Source of the DNA: Collodictyon triciliatum
Taxonomy: Eukaryota > CRuMs
NCBI GenBank assembly: GCA_043381765.1
Contig: JBHJMP010001059.1
Location: 1-24,951, forward strand
Length of the DNA stretch: 24,951 nt
Reading direction: 5' to 3'
Below, piece by piece: positions 10,301-22,084 of this stretch. The translations under genes were made by a program, and so were the position numbers. Numbering within the stretch: the stretch's first letter is position 1; every line of letters starts with the position of its first letter. The notes beneath the pieces are model-generated. The model did not search any database. It was given only the letters and a program-made list of their open reading frames with translations, and was not told the DNA's origin.

Positions 10301-11538
10301 AGTGTGAATTTTATATCCCTCCATTTATATATCATTTGAAATCAAGCTCATGTGAAAAAGGATTAGAACACGATTGAAACTTGTAGATTTTATTCTCGTA
10401 CCTGCGTAGCTTGAGTCTAAAGTGGATGAAAGCACATAAACAAAAATACAACACATAAAATAAGTCATCACAAAAAAAATAGCGTATGATATACTCAAGT
10501 TTTACAATATCGTTTATGATGGATTATCATAGCTGTAAGACCAAAAATAGGCAGATTTTACCGTCGGCCCAAGCATTCGACCGAGGCCAAGGTCTCCAAT
10601 TTTGATATTATCATCTTCATCAAGAAATATATTCTGTGGTTTGATATCTCTGTGAATTATCCTTGCATCATGAAGACTTTTCAGTCCCTGTAATTAAGGT
10701 AGATGATATATGTTTTTTTAAAAAAAAAAAAACATTCGCTTCTTAGTTAAAAGAACGATCGTGGAAAAAAATTCCATCATGCTCTATTGTATCATATAAT
10801 TATATTTTTAATAATAAGAATAACCTGTGCAATTTGAATCAAATAAGCCCATAATTCCTCTTCATCAAAAAATTCTTTCTGGAGCTGCAGCTTCTTCCAC
10901 AAATCTCCACCAGAGGCATATTCCATAACAATAATCAGGTCTGTCCCTTCCACGAATGAATCAATGAGCTTAATTACATTGAAGTGTTGTATCCGACACA
11001 AAACAAGGACCTAACGATGTAGAATGTGGTTTGTTTTATTACATCGCTTGAGTTTGTACTATATATTCATCTTGCTTTTTTTCTTTATTTTGTGCTGAAA
11101 CATATATGTATTTCTATTTAATAATAGAAAGATAGTTGATATGGATAAAATAGTAACATTTTTTATTGCCAAAACACACCTCATTCAACGCCTCACTTTG
11201 CTCCTCTTCAGAAGCACCTTCGAGTGTAATTTTCTTGATCACACAAATGAATCCATCGCTAATTCGTTTCGCTTTGTGAACAGTTCCGTAAGTTCCCTGT
11301 AATTAAAAAAATGACATTAAATGACGAGTAACTAACAAGCGAAAGGATAATAAAGATGGACCGCATATGCTGATTTATCAATATGAATTTTGACAGAACA
11401 TATAATTGATGTGAAAATTTATACTTCCAAATAAAACAAAATAACTCATATATCCACCCCACACGATATTTCAGGATGTGAAAATGAGATACTAACTTTC
11501 CCGATGAACTGAAGTAATTCGTAGTCTTTCAGTCCCAT
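7384..11538 (-). CDS. NEK family (NIMA-related) protein kinase with coiled-coil tail
   Basis: A complete 573-residue serine/threonine kinase in 17 exons, all in phase: 11538-11497, 11296-11180, 11010-10825, 10687-10562, 10416-10402, 10244-10168, 9971-9894, 9716-9572, 9400-9281, 9127-9020, 8825-8754, 8637-8599, 8481-8425, 8254-8105, 7998-7834, 7746-7599, 7460-7384. NEK kinases act in mitosis, centrosome and cilium control. The kinase domain fills residues 1-262: glycine loop GKGTYG (13-18), VIKK lysine near 35, HRDIKPQN (127-134), GDLGLGR (DLG instead of DFG, as in NEK6/7), [12 protein letters not shown], and [11 protein letters not shown]. Residues about 263-430 are charged, heptad-like coiled coil, followed by an acidic then Ser/Pro-rich tail. 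Exon 5 is a 15-bp microexon encoding TQATQ in the activation segment. Intron sizes range from about 60 to 240 bp. The start ATG places the domain at the very N terminus, normal for NEKs. Substrate and subfamily are not readable from the sequence. Confidence 0.95.
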
Positions 11539-13233
11539 TTAGTAATAGGCTGGATATGTTTGAGGGAGAAAGAGAAAAAAAAAATGAATCCTGAATGCCG
11601 TGGTGAATCCTCTCGTCGCACAGAAAATATCTGGAATTAAAATAAAGGCAGTCTATTCGTGAGAATTACGAATCATATGTTGTAATCAAATAGAATTAAA
11701 ATGTCATGACCATGTTTCAAGGATCTTGCGTTAGAATATTCATTTGAGACTGCTTTGAAATGAACAATAGTGATGTTTTAATTTGACTGAAATAAATGAA
11801 AGACGTTCATAGAGTTCCCTCATGGTTCAATCACCTTGCAAAAACAGTAGAAGAAAACACATATGTGTTGGTAATAATTTCAGGAACAACTAAAAAAAAA
11901 AGAAACTTAGAAGGATGTGAAGAAGGAAAATAGCTACAGTTGAAATGCAGGCGAAGTGGATGGAAGGAGAAAGAAAATAAACAACTGGTTAGATATTCTG
12001 TAGGGCACCAGAGAAGTTAGTTAGAAGATAGAACATGCCGAATAATGATGCGGTACTCGAGAAGTTGTATTCAATAATTTGTCGAGTTTTCCTGTCTTGC
12101 ATTGTGGTGAACTTCCTCTTGCTGTGCATTTAGGGCCGTGACTCAGAGTCTTTTCTCTCCACCGCACCATCCCTTTGCCATTACCATGATCCGTCAATGT
12201 TTGGTCTCTGCTCTGTGGAATCTCTTTGCTAGATGGCCTGAACCTGATTTTGATTGATTGAATGTTTGAATTTTCAAATTAAGAAAAATTATCATATTTT
12301 TGGAATTTAAATATATATTTATGTTTGGAATTGAATTACCTTATATAATCGACCAATGCATTAAAAATGTTATTAAAATCACATTTTTTAGATTATTACT
12401 AAATTCTTTTGCGGCTTACCTGTCTTCATTAACACAGGGCGGTAATTGTGGCGAGCTCGAACATTCTGTGAATGTTGGCAAATTCAAAAATTTAATGGCT
12501 TTGTGTGTCACTATCCAGCAGGACAAAACAATAATCAAAGGTGTCCAATTTTACTGATACTTTAGTGAAAAATCCCCCCATATGTTGTTTTTCACATAAT
12601 TCATGTAAAATAGACAGTAATGTAGAAAGTCACGCAAATATCGTGATTTTCATCAAATTAGTCTATTTTCCATGAAACTCAAAATCAAATTTAAAATTTT
12701 TCCGTTTGAACCATTCTCACATCCGAATTCTTTTTGCCAAGCGTGCCAGCAATCGCAAGAGGCTCTTTTTCTTGCCCAATGAACTTCGCCCCGGTCTACC
12801 AAGCACCGATCCAAATTCCCCACACTACCCCACCATCCCACACACATGAACAAGCGAACACACACAAGCAAACACTGGCGAAAAGTCGGCAAGAAAAGTC
12901 GCCCCCATCATCACCATCACCATCACCATCACCGCGATCGGCTGTCAGCGGAATGCCGCATCCATAGCCGCGTGTCTTCACCAACCGAGGGATCCATAAG
13001 AACCAAAGTGAAAACGCAAACGAAAACGAAAGCTTGGAAAGGCGAATCCCTCGTCTGGTCGAGCCGCTTCTCCCCCCTCTCATCGCTGGTGTCCGCCACC
13101 ACGAGGACCACGAGCGCTTTGCCCGCCACCTCCAGGACCTCCCCTCCCCACCCCACCCCTCGCAGGACCCCCCACGCGCCCTCACCCAGCACACCACAGG
13201 CACCACCCACGCAGCGCCGCCCCACCGAGAGCC
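11539..13233. other. Divergent intergenic region between NEK (-) and clathrin (+)
   Basis: About 1.7 kb holding both promoters. From 11539 to about 12700 it is AT-rich, with no recognisable gene; a 66-codon minus-strand open frame near 12220-12025 has no domain and could be a 5' UTR exon. From about 12730 to 13233 base composition shifts sharply to GC- and C-rich, continuous with clathrin exon 1, consistent with the clathrin promoter and 5' UTR. A short run of CACCAT units lies at 12904-12934. No TATA box is clear. Confidence 0.5.
12904..12934. repeat. Short CACCAT hexanucleotide repeat
   Basis: About five units of CAT/CACCAT in the GC-rich region roughly 300 bp before the clathrin start. 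On the plus strand it would read as a histidine tract, but there is no support for translation. Confidence 0.85.
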
Positions 13234-16200
13234 ATGGCCGCCCTCCCCATCCGCTACCAGGAGCTCTTCACGCTCACCAATCTCGGGATCAACCCGAACG
13301 CGATCACGTTCTCGTCCGTCAGCATGGAGTCGGACAAGTACATCTGCGTCCGCGAGCAGGAGAGCGGGACGATGACGATTGTCGACGTGGCCCAGCCGCA
13401 GAGCCCCATCCGCCGCCCCATCCAGGCCGAGTCTGCCATGGTGGCCCCGGCGTCCCTGGTCATCGCCCTCAAAGGTCTGCCTCTGCTTGCTTTTCTCCTC
13501 TCATTCTCCTCTCTCTCTTTGCCTCGATCTGTTGCTTCTACATCCACATCCACGTCCACCTCCCCCTTCCCGCCCCATCCACGCGTCTGACCGAAGGCAC
13601 ACGCCGTGCACGCCGCTAACATCCACCGTTCCTCACGACGCTGCTCGCGGCCACTGCCTCCCCGTGTGGGCCCTGACGCGGATCCCCCTCCCGGCACGCG
13701 GCTCCAGCCAACCAGATGATCCAGATCTTCAACCTCGAGACAAAGACCAAGCTGAAGGCGTACCAGATGACAGACGCCATCGTCTTCTGGAGATTCATCG
13801 ACAACACCACCATCGGCCTCGTCACGGGCACGGCCGTCTACCACTGGTCCATCGACGGTCTGTCGAAGCCACCCCCCTCCTCTCGCCTGCCACCCCACGA
13901 CGCATCCCTTTCCTGTGCTCCCTTCTCCTCCGTCTCTTTGGACGTGCCAAGGAATAGTCGCCCTCCCCCACCCCAAACCAAACCGCCCTGCTAACTGCCG
14001 CTCCACCGCGCAGGCGCCTCCGATCCCGTCAAGGTCTTTGATCGCCACGCCAACCTCGCTTCGGCCCAGATCATCAACTACCGTGTCGATCCCTACGGAA
14101 AGTGGTGCCTGCTTGTTGGTATCTATCCCCAGGTCAGCCTGTTGCCCATATCGTCTATGACTCGCTCTCTCTGCAAAACTGTTTCCTTTTTCCTTTTCCT
14201 TTTTCCTTCTCCTTTTCCTTTTCCTTTTCCGTTTCCTTTTCACATGAGTGTGTATGTGCTTTTTCTTTAACCTCAAAGCACAGAATAGCTCCTGGGAAAG
14301 AAGAGCCTCTCGTTCTTGGCTCAGGCGCTGACTTTATGCTCACCGCACTAGGAAAATCGCGTCGTTGGAACCATGCAACTGTACTCGATCGAAAAGAAGG
14401 TCAGCCAGCCGATCGAAGGACACGCAGGCGCTTTTGTCTCCTTCAAGCCAGAGGGTGCCTCCGAGAATGTCACTCTCTTCACTTTTGCCTCTCGCAACCC
14501 AACCGCCTCTCGCGTAAGCCATCTCCCCCTTAGTCATTTCATTCCCCTCTGCCTTCTACTCACTTGCTCCTTCTCTTCATCTCTTGTATAACAAGCAGAG
14601 TCGGTCGGTCATGCAATGATCAATCTGTAGTCCTGTGAGTACAAATACTAACCTACGTTGATCACCATTCTCTTCTCTTCTCTTCTCTTCTCTTCTCTTC
14701 TCTTCTCTTCTCTTCTCTTCTCCAGCTCCACGTCATCGAAGTCGGCGGAAGCACGGTCGAGGGCGCTTACAAGTTCCCCAAGAAGGCCACTGACATCTAC
14801 TTCCCTCCCGAAGCCGCTGCCGACTTCCCTGTCGCACTCCAAGTCTCAGCCAAGTACGGTGTCATCTACATGGTCACCAAGCTCGGCTACTTCCACATCT
14901 ACGACCTTGAGTCTGCCACACTGATCTACATGAACCGCATCACTACGGACACCATCTTCACCACCGCCCTCCATGATGCCACCGGCGGCCTGATCGGTAT
15001 CAATCGTCGCGGACAGGTAGCGAAATCGTACAATTCAACATCTCCAATCTGTCACTTTATCTTACAACTTGAAACAGGCCCTCTTGAATTGGAAACGCTT
15101 ATCCAAAAAAGAAAAAGAAAAAGAGCTCTTCAACTATCCGCTCATTCATCAAACCTTTTCCTTTATTCGATTCAAAGTGCTCATCCACCAAAACTTACAT
15201 CATCACGCTCCCAATCAGGTCCTGTTGGTTGCTGTCGACGAGACCAATCTTGTGCCCTACATCTCCACCACTCTGAACAACACTGACTTGGCTGCGCGCA
15301 TTGCTTCCCGCAACAAGCTTCCCGGAGCTGAGGGACTCTTTGCTCGTCAATTTGAAAGCTTCTTCGCTGCTGGAGATTACAAGGAGGCCGCCCGCATCGC
15401 TTATGAAGCCCCCAACGTTTGTAAAATATGAAATAAACATTTGTCATGAAAAGTTACCACATTCTACTACGCTACTTAAAATAATATAAAATTGTTTTTT
15501 TTTTTGGCACTACTCGTAAATATCTCACGGACTCATCACATTCCAATAATTCGTAGAATGCCCTCCGCACTGCGGCTATCATCCAACGCTTCCAAAACGC
15601 TCCCGCTCAACCAGGACAACACCCACCGCTTCTTCAGTACTTCAGCACTCTCCTGGAGAAAGGTAAACTGAACAAATCCGAATCCATCGAACTGGCCAAG
15701 ATGGTTGTTCAGCAACGCAAACCCCTTCTCGAGAAATGGCTGAAGGAGGACAAGGTATATCGTCCGCGAACTTTTGTTGACACTATGATTAATATCCACT
15801 GCTCAGTATCTTTCCTTGACTTTAATCACTGACATATCTTAAACAACCTTTCAGCTTGAGTACTCCGAGGAGCTTGGAGATCTCATCAAGCCTTATGATG
15901 TCAACTTGGCCCTGTCTGTTTACCTCCGTGGTAACTCCCCACAAAAGGTCGGTTGATTATCACATTATTATGATTAATTTCGCTATCTTCCTCTTTCATG
16001 AACTTCCATTTGTAATTCTATGTAGAATTCAGATTTGATATTTTTTTCCATTTTATATAACCGCAACAAACCTCCAGGTTGTTCAATGCTTCGCCGAGAC
16101 TGGAGCATATGACAAGATTGTCCTCTACGCCCAGAAGGTTGGTTACAAGCCCGACTATGCCGCCATTCTCCAGAATGTTGTCCGCACCAGTCCCCAGGGA

Positions 16201-19200
16201 GCATTGGCCTTTGCCCTCAGCCTAGCCCAGAACCCGAGTGGCCCACTCATGGATCACACAGCTGTTGTTGATGCCTTCATGAGCTTCAAGCTTATTCAGG
16301 AGACCACCTCGTATCTTCTGGACGTCCTGAAGAACAACCGCCCCGAGGAAGGATTCCTTCAAACGCGCCTGTTGGAAATCAATCTCGTTGCTGCTCCCCA
16401 AGTCGCCGACGCCATCCTCAGTAACAGCATGTTCTCTCACTACGACCGCACTAAGATTGGTCAAATGTGCGAACGTGCAGGACTAACTCAGCGTGTATGT
16501 TTTTTTTTTTTTTAAAATTTTTTATAATTATCGTTTTTATCACGTCATACTTTTTTTTTTTGCTGTAGACATCTTACACCAAAAAGTATACTCATCTACG
16601 CGCAAATGTTCTAGGCTCTGGAGCACTATTCTGACATCCGTGACATCAAGCGTGTTATTGTCCAGACGCATAACCTGAACCCCGAGGTACGCACAAACAT
16701 GTTTCTGGCGAAGTACGGAATATGAGCACAATTCTGACTGTTTTTTTTTTTTGAAAAATAATAAACAGTTTTTGATCGGCTTCTTCGGAACCCTCTCTGT
16801 GGAGAACAGTTTGGAGTGTCTTAAGGAACTCCTTCAGGTCAACATCCGCATGAATCTCCAGGTGGTCGTCCAGATTACGACAAAGTACTCCGACCAGCTC
16901 ACACCCGAGGCTGTCATTCGCCTCTTCGAAGCCTTCAACTGCTTCGAGGGACTGTACTTTTACCTCGGCTCGATTGTCAACACCAGCCAGGATGCCGAAG
17001 TTCACTTCCGCTATATCCAAGCTGCTGCCAAGGTCGGGCAAATCAAGGAAGTCGAGCGCATCTGCCGAGAGAGCAGCGCCTTTGACCCCAAGCGTGTCAA
17101 GGACTTTTTGAAGCAGGCTCGTCTCCCTGACCAGCTCCCACTCATCATCGTCTGCGACCGCTTCGACATGGTCGATGACTTGACTGCCTATCTCTACGCG
17201 AACAACATGACAAAGTACATCGAAGTCTACGTCCAGCGTATCAACCCCCTTCGCACACCCGTTGTTGTCGGTGCCCTCCTTGACTCCGATGCCGGAGAAG
17301 ACCTAGTCCGCAACCTCACCATGTCTGTGCGCAATCTGTGCCCTGTCGAGCCGCTCGTCGCCGAGGTTGAGAAGCGTAATCGCCTGAAGCTTCTGCTCCC
17401 ATGGCTGGAGGCCCGCTCGGCCGAAGGGAACATGGAGCCAGCCACTCACAACGCTCTGGCCAAAATCTACGTCGACTCTGGGACGAACGTCGAGAACTTC
17501 CTCCAGACTAACCAGTTCTATGACAGCCGCTCCGTTGGTGCCTACTGCGAGAAGCGTGATCCCCATCTTGCTTATCTTGCATATAAGCGCGGCCGATGTG
17601 ACCCCGAGCTGATTGACGTCACCAACCGCCATGGACTCTTCAAGAATCAGGCCCGCTACCTCGTCTCCCGCCAGGACCTTGAGCTCTGGGCTACTGTCCT
17701 CAACGAGGAAAACTCCTTCCGCCGCCAAGTGATCGATCAAGTTGTGCAAACTGCCCTCCCAGAATCCAAGAGTGCTGATGAGGTGTCTGTTGCTGTCAAG
17801 GCTTTCATGGATGCCGAGCTTCCCAATGAGCTCATCGAACTTCTCGAAAAGATTGTCTTTGAAAACTCAAACTTCAGTGACAACGTCACCCTTCAAAATC
17901 TTCTGATCATCACCGCCATCCGCGCTGACCAGAGCCGTGTCATGGATTACATTAACCGCCTCGACAAGTTCGAACACACCGAAATCGCAGAGATTTGCAA
18001 ACAGAGTGAACTCTTTGAGGTTTTATTTCATATCAGTGCTTTCCCCTTAATCAATATATGATTTTCTATTAATATATGCCTTCATACAGAAAGACATCTC
18101 GAACAAATAATCTTTAAGAAACATTCCTTTCGAATAGCAATCCTATGAATGTGAAAGCAATAGATTGCTTTTTATCATCTGCGCTCAATCATTCTATACA
18201 TTACTAACACGTTTTTTTCCCTCTGTCAACTACAGGAAGCTTTCACCATCTACAAGAAGTTCAAACTCAACCTTTTGGCTGTCGATGTTCTCATCGCAAA
18301 CATCTGCAATCTGGAGCGTGCTCTTGAGTTTGTCTCTCGCTTGGATGACCCCGAATGCTGGAGCAAACTCGCCCGCGCTCAGCTGGATAATAACTTTGTC
18401 ACTGAGGCCATCAGTACGTATCATCCTCATCGGATTGAGTTATAAATATCATCCCTCAATTTTACCTCGCACATGTACTATTTTATTCGACCACCAAAAC
18501 AGCATGTTGTAACAAAAAAATGTAACAGAACGAAAAGTTTTTTAAAATTACCCATATTGCTTTTTTTTTTTTAAGCTTCTTACATGAAGGCGAATGACGC
18601 GACCGATTTCCGCGTAAGAAATCCTGCATAGCTGCATGCATAATTCCCATATTCTTGCGCAAATGGCACTGATACACCTATTACATACAGGCTGTCACTG
18701 TTGCTGCAGAGCGCGAAGAGAAGTTCCTCGACCTGGTTAAGTTCCTCCAAATGGCCCGCAAGAAGATTAAGGATGGTTACATTGAAACCGAGCTCATCTA
18801 TGCCTTTGCCAAGACCAACGAGCTTGCTGAGCTCGAAGAGTTCATCTCCGGACCCAATATCGCTGAGGTTTACTCCTCACACCATTGTTTCATTCCCTGT
18901 TATTCGCTCTTGCAATAGAGTGGCTTCGTTCATTTTATGGGATAAAGGAAGTTTGCCCAGCCAACACCATTGTCTTTCTAGACTAACAATAATTGTAATG
19001 CTTAAGATTCAAGGCGTTGGTGACCGCTGCTTCGATGAAGGGTTGTATGAAGCCGCTAAACTCCTCTACACCAATATTTCGAACCACGGCCGCCTTGCCT
19101 CAGCTCTCGTGAAGCTGAACCAGTATGCTGCTGCTGTTGAGGCTGCACGCAAGGCCAACAGTGTCAGGTTTATATCCCTACATTTTCAATTCTTAACTCT

Positions 19201-21436
19201 TTACCACGCCCTGGTGAATCTTATGTGAGGTCACTATAATCATACACATAATTGAGGCGCCAAAAATCCCACATTGTCTCAAAATACGTTTTGAGATTCC
19301 TGAATAGTTTTGCCTCGCTTTCCTAGAAACACTATCACACAATTATCTCTATGTATTCTGCCACTTATCGTTAAGATAGAAAAAAAGAAAAGAAAAGAAA
19401 AGAAAAGAAAAGAAAAGAAAAGAAAAGAAAAGAAAAGAAAAGAAAAGAAAAGCAACAAAAATGCTGTCCACTAACCAATTCTGCTCATACCTTCCAACCA
19501 TCCCGCCATAATTCGCACTGTCTTGTAGAACCTGGAAAGAAGTCAACAAGGCTTGCGTTGATGCTAAGGAATTCCGCCTTGCCCATGCTTGCGGTGTTCA
19601 CATTATTGTCCGCCCAGACGAACTGGAAGATACCATTAACTACTACGAAGAGCGAGGCCACTTCGAAGAAATCACTTCCCTCCTTGAGGCTGGTGTCCCT
19701 CTCGAGGGAGCCCACGCGGGCATCTTTACAGAGCTCGGCATCCTCTACACAAAGTACAAGCCCGTTAAGCTTATGGATCACCTGAAAGCCTACTGGGCCC
19801 GTCTTCATATCCCCAAGGTTGCCCGCGCTTGCGAAGTCGGTCATCACTGGGCCGGTAAGTCATCATATCATACCAAATCACACCATACCACACTGCGAAT
19901 CTTGCATGGACGAATGGTATCTTATTAATCGCGACTTTCAATACAAAGAACTCTGCTTCCTCTATGTCCACCATGATGAGTTTGACAACGCATCACTGTG
20001 CATGGTTGAGCACTCTGTGGATGCTTGGGAGCACATCCAGTTCAAGGAGGTGATTGCCAAGGTGTCAAACATCGACATCTACTACCGCGCCATCTCCTTC
20101 TACCTCAACGAGAACCCCACGCTCCTCAATGACCTGCTGAAAGTTCTCTCCCCCCGCGTTGACCACACCCGTGTTGTCACTATGATTCGCCGCGCTGGAC
20201 ACTTGCCCCTTATCAAGCCCTACCTCGTCAGCGCCCAGGTATGAGAAACCATCCCTTGTCTATTATCTCTATTACCGTTTCTACTAACAATATCATCATC
20301 ATCCTAATTGAACCACGCCAAGATTATCTATGTCCTGAAATAACTCATCGTTATCTTTACATATTTCTTGTTTCCATGTGAACTGTCCCAACGCATTTAT
20401 CTGTTCACTCTTGTGTGATTAACAGCCCACGAACACCACTGCGGTCAATGAAGCTCTGAACGAGCTCCTTGTCTACGACGAGGACTTTGAAGCACTCCGC
20501 TCGTCTGTGGACACATTCGACAATTACGACCACTTTGGCCTTGCCCAACAACTGGAGACTCATGAACTCCTCGAGTTCCGCCGCGTCTCTGCTTACCTGT
20601 ACAAGAAATACAAGCGCTATGCTCAGTCTGTTGCCCTCTCTAAGAAGGACAAGCTCTACAAGGATGCCATGGAGACTGCCGCCCACTCTGGAGACAAGGC
20701 TCTTGCTGAAGAGCTGCTTAAATTCTTTGTTGAGAATGGAAACAAGGTCTCTTTCTCTTTCTCTCTCTTTCTCTGAAAAGTTTTATCAAATTCCCTTCTG
20801 ATGATTACAGTATCTACTATACGATTCTCTGCGACATACCATGCCTCATATTCGCACTTGCCCACCCAGCAATCCTTCGCTGCCACTCTCTTCACATGCT
20901 ACGACCTGATTGGCGCCGACGTTGCCCTCGAGTACGCTTGGAGATACAACATGATTGACTTTATCATGCCATACCTTATCCAAACCGTCAAGGAGTACAC
21001 CTCCAAGGTAACTCACCTTGTTTCATAGAATATTAAATATACATTCTACCTCGTCACTCCACGTGAAGCCACTACGACGTTCGTTGCAGCCCACCAAACC
21101 AACCCACCAAATCACCACCAGGTGGATACTGTCGTGAAGGAGCGCGAAAAGGAGAAGGAGGCCAAGGAGAAGGAGGCCAAGCGCGCACAGGAGGAGATGG
21201 CCACAGTCGACCCCACACTGCTCTACGCCAACGCCCCGCTCGCGATTGAATACAACCCCGCTCAGCTCGGCGGAATGGGCGGCGGCTTCGGTGGAATGGG
21301 CGGTGGCGTTGTCCCTGATGCCCAGTTTGGCGGCATGGGCGGCGGCCTCGGAGTCAGCGGCTATGGCGCACCCAACGCCCAGTTTGGCGGAGCGTCGTTT
21401 GTCGGTGGATATCCCAACCAGTTTGGCGGATACTAA
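13234..21436 (+). CDS. Clathrin heavy chain
   Basis: Complete 1711-residue clathrin heavy chain, the leg of the triskelion that coats endocytic and trans-Golgi vesicles. Twenty exons, all in phase: 13234-13474, 13708-13857, 14014-14132, 14352-14513, 14726-15016, 15219-15416, 15557-15754, 15855-15947, 16078-16494, 16615-16686, 16769-18019, 18236-18413, 18576-18613, 18691-18867, 19007-19167, 19529-19854, 19949-20238, 20426-20746, 20870-21007, 21122-21436. The N-terminal beta-propeller spans about residues 1-330 (starts [14 protein letters not shown]), followed by linker, seven CHCR repeats (ankle to proximal leg) and the trimerisation region. Well-conserved blocks include [24 protein letters not shown]-like [10 protein letters not shown] and [11 protein letters not shown]. 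The tail is unusual: about 70 Gly/Ala/Phe-rich residues with three QFGG units, in place of the QLMLT-type end of animal clathrin. Exons are GC-rich with biased codons, as expected for a highly expressed gene. The ATG context (GAGCCATGG) is strong. Confidence 0.99.
14183..14240 (+). repeat. Imperfect TTTTCC pyrimidine tract in clathrin intron 3
   Basis: Degenerate TTTTCC/TTTCC units in the intron between exons 14014-14132 and 14352-14513. The tract lies over 100 bp before the acceptor at 14351, so it is not directly the polypyrimidine tract. Confidence 0.8.
14668..14722 (+). repeat. TTCTC pentanucleotide repeat forming the polypyrimidine tract of clathrin intron 4
   Basis: Eleven perfect 5-bp units end three bases before the acceptor CAG that opens exon 14726-15016. 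The repeat therefore occupies the exact place of the polypyrimidine tract, so its length is likely to influence splicing. Confidence 0.95.
19379..19452 (+). repeat. AAAAG pentanucleotide repeat in clathrin intron 15
   Basis: About fourteen AAAAG/AAAGA units between exons 19007-19167 and 19529-19854. It is purine-rich on the transcript and ends about 76 bp before the acceptor, making this one of the larger clathrin introns (361 bp). Confidence 0.95.
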
Positions 21437-21557
21437 CCAGCGCAGCCCGCTCCTCTCTCTCTCTCTCAGCCCTCTCCTCTCCAGTCTACAGCCCACCCCA
21501 CGAAAAACACTAAGCGCACCTATCCTTCAACTCCCACAGCCACACCACCACCCACAC

Positions 21558-21563
21558 AATAAA
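21558..21563 (+). terminator. Candidate polyadenylation signal of clathrin
   Basis: AATAAA about 120 bp after the clathrin stop codon, in an otherwise GC- and C-rich 3' UTR. Motif match with plausible spacing. Confidence 0.6.
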
Positions 21564-21856
21564 ATCCGAATCACACACACGCACAAGAACTGCTTGCCTG
21601 CTTGCTTGCACTTTTGCTTCGCTGAGAAAACCCGCTTGGCGACGAGGAGCCGAAGCAGGAGGTGCATTCTCCGAACAGCGCAATTTGAATCAGGGAATGG
21701 ACGAAGCGCCACTGACATTCCATAACCCACAATGCCGTAAAAACCTCGTTAAATGAATATTTATTAAAAAGAAAAAGAAAAAAGGGAGAGGAGCAAAGTC
21801 ATTAATTCTCTTGGTGGTCGGCTTTAACAGAGGCAGACGACCTCACTGGATGCGGA

Positions 21857-21880
21857 GTGATGTGATGTGATGTGATGTGT
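21857..21880. repeat. Short GTGAT pentanucleotide repeat
   Basis: Four to five units of GTGAT in the intergenic region after clathrin. It is small, but it shares the 5-bp period seen in the three longer repeats of the window. Confidence 0.85.
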
Positions 21881-22084
21881 TGCGATGCGGGCATGGGGTG
21901 CATCTCCAAGTCGGCAGCGCAGCCAGGGCGAAAGAATAAAGTACGTGCGGAAGAGAATTCTGTAAGTATGGAGAGAACATAAAGCGAGTGGAGAGTAAAG
22001 CAGATGCAGAAAAAAACAAATCACAGCCGCGAGATTGCGAAGCAGGGCCGGCGTGGGAGAGCATGGTGACAACCACAGCGGCAT

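Larger units (their letters stand above)
21437..22084. other. Clathrin 3' UTR and convergent intergenic region
   Basis: No gene is seen. The clathrin 3' UTR is C/T-rich at first and contains AATAAA at 21558-21563. A minus-strand AATAAA (plus TTTATT 21760-21765) could belong to the minus-strand WD40/GCC gene. A short GTGAT pentanucleotide repeat lies at 21857-21880. The minus strand also carries an open frame here with a hydrophobic stretch at 22115-22059, discussed as a possible displaced membrane segment of the neighbouring pseudogene. Confidence 0.5.

Noticed and set aside
12846-13619. 257-codon plus-strand frame with a histidine tract before and over clathrin exon 1
   Set aside because: It overlaps the clathrin start in another frame, crosses a clear splice donor, and its composition is that of GC-rich repetitive UTR.
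13254-14276. 340-codon open frame on the minus strand opposite the clathrin 5' exons
   Set aside because: It is antisense to confirmed clathrin exons and introns, is low-complexity Lys/Arg-rich at its start, and owes its length to high GC content.
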